This document shows, one piece after another, positions 63,452 through 64,000 of a stretch of 64,000 bases of DNA. The position numbers and the translations under genes were made by a program. Every line of letters begins with the position of its first letter. The first letter of the stretch is position 1. The notes beneath the pieces were generated by a model that had not been told where the DNA came from, searched no databases, and was given only the letters and a program-made list of their open reading frames with translations. Origin of the DNA: Opisthorchis felineus. Taxonomy: Eukaryota; Platyhelminthes; Trematoda; Opisthorchiida; Opisthorchiidae. The stretch is taken from NCBI GenBank assembly GCA_004794785.1, contig SJOL01006655.1:28964-92963 (forward strand). Reading direction: 5' to 3'.

Positions 63452-63530
63452 GTTTGAGTCAAGAGAAGATCCTGTAAGAAAGCCCAAGCAACAAGTCTCA
63501 CTTACTAGATTTTTGAGTCAGAGGATACCA
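63452..63530 (+). repeat. Direct repeat R3, copy 1
   Basis: Runs from tttgagtcaagag through caagtctcacttactagatt to ttgagtcagaggatacca. It recurs ~380 bp downstream at 63,830-63,918. Confidence 0.75.
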
Positions 63531-63829
63531 GGGTAACGGCGGATACCACTGATGAGGCATGCGAGTAGCCTGTGGTCGTCGAAGCTCCACCCCATGTCTA
63601 ATGGAAGGTAAAGTTTATTATGGAACTTGTGGAACTGCTTTACAATGTTCGTTTACAATTGCGTGCTGGTCAATATATATCCAAGAAAGTTCAAGAAGAT
63701 TCGTGAGAATGTTCAGTTTATAAAAACTATGCGCGTATGAGACGTTTACTTTCTTGTCCAATAGTTTGTAACTGCTTAATTGATGTTTGGTAATAAATGA
63801 CTTCACGGCTAAGGGCTTTCCGCCATACG

Positions 63830-63918
63830 TTTGAGTCAGAGGGTCAAGAAAAGGTCCTCTAAGGAAACACAAACAACGAAAAACCTCACTTACTAGATTT
63901 TTGAGTCAAAGGATACCA
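63830..63918 (+). repeat. Direct repeat R3, copy 2
   Basis: It matches copy 1 with ~10 bp of insertions, ending in cctcacttactagatttttg and agtcaaaggatacca. A tttgagtca word occurs near both ends of each copy. The array may continue beyond the window. Confidence 0.75.
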
Positions 63919-64000
63919 CCCGAAATCGGGTCTTACATATTCCTACTGTCTTGTGGATGACGTCTGAGTCTGTCTAAAAGTGGTGTACCTGAGACAAAAC

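Noticed and set aside
1..64000. CRISPR array, bacterial operons, prophage or rRNA genes
   Set aside because: No regularly spaced repeats, gene clusters or conserved rRNA words were found. The window is eukaryotic in character.

Overview
The window reads as nuclear DNA of a multicellular eukaryote, most likely a digenean flatworm (liver-fluke type). Coding density is very low, the few genes are monocistronic and widely spaced, microsatellites and tRNA-derived SINE copies are scattered through it, and there is a Penelope-type retroelement remnant. The best-supported genes are divergent universal stress protein (USP) paralogues, a family known to be expanded in flatworms. There is no bacterial operon structure or ribosome-binding-site pattern. 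Many open frames of about 100 codons here begin at TTG, CTG or GTG and are what chance gives at this base composition, so almost none are called.

Layout. Positions ~140-9,490 and ~9,940-17,695 are two collinear, old, direct copies of one segment. The first copy ends with an intact intronless USP gene on the minus strand (8,837-9,301). The second keeps that gene's promoter and first ~26 codons and then decays, so it is a pseudogene. Inside the second copy, at 12,828-13,244 (minus), is a likely small secreted cysteine-rich protein with a tiny first coding exon. From 18 to 39 kb the window is mostly unannotatable DNA with AT microsatellites, SINE copies, a palindromic fold-back element (35.4-35.9 kb) and one possible Ly6/CD59-like exon (18.1 kb). 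A second USP gene lies at 39,335-39,850 (+) and a third at 56,164-56,676 (+).

Between 46.9 and 51.2 kb, three plus-strand exons with good splice sites join in the same phase into one reading that looks like an immunoglobulin-like extracellular domain. A SINE, a SINE-tail palindrome and a second fold-back element lie in its introns. A Penelope-like GIY-YIG remnant occupies ~52.3-53.3 kb. The right end (62.4-64 kb) holds a weak two-exon candidate and a pair of ~85 bp direct repeats.

How the genes fit together. The three USPs are full-length but lack the usual nucleotide-binding residues, and all are single-exon. Two share a CCAAT-CCAAT-TATA promoter with nearly identical spacing. This suggests a locally expanded family spread by DNA-level duplication with its promoter. 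Everything was read by eye; boundaries of repeats and spliced exons are approximate.
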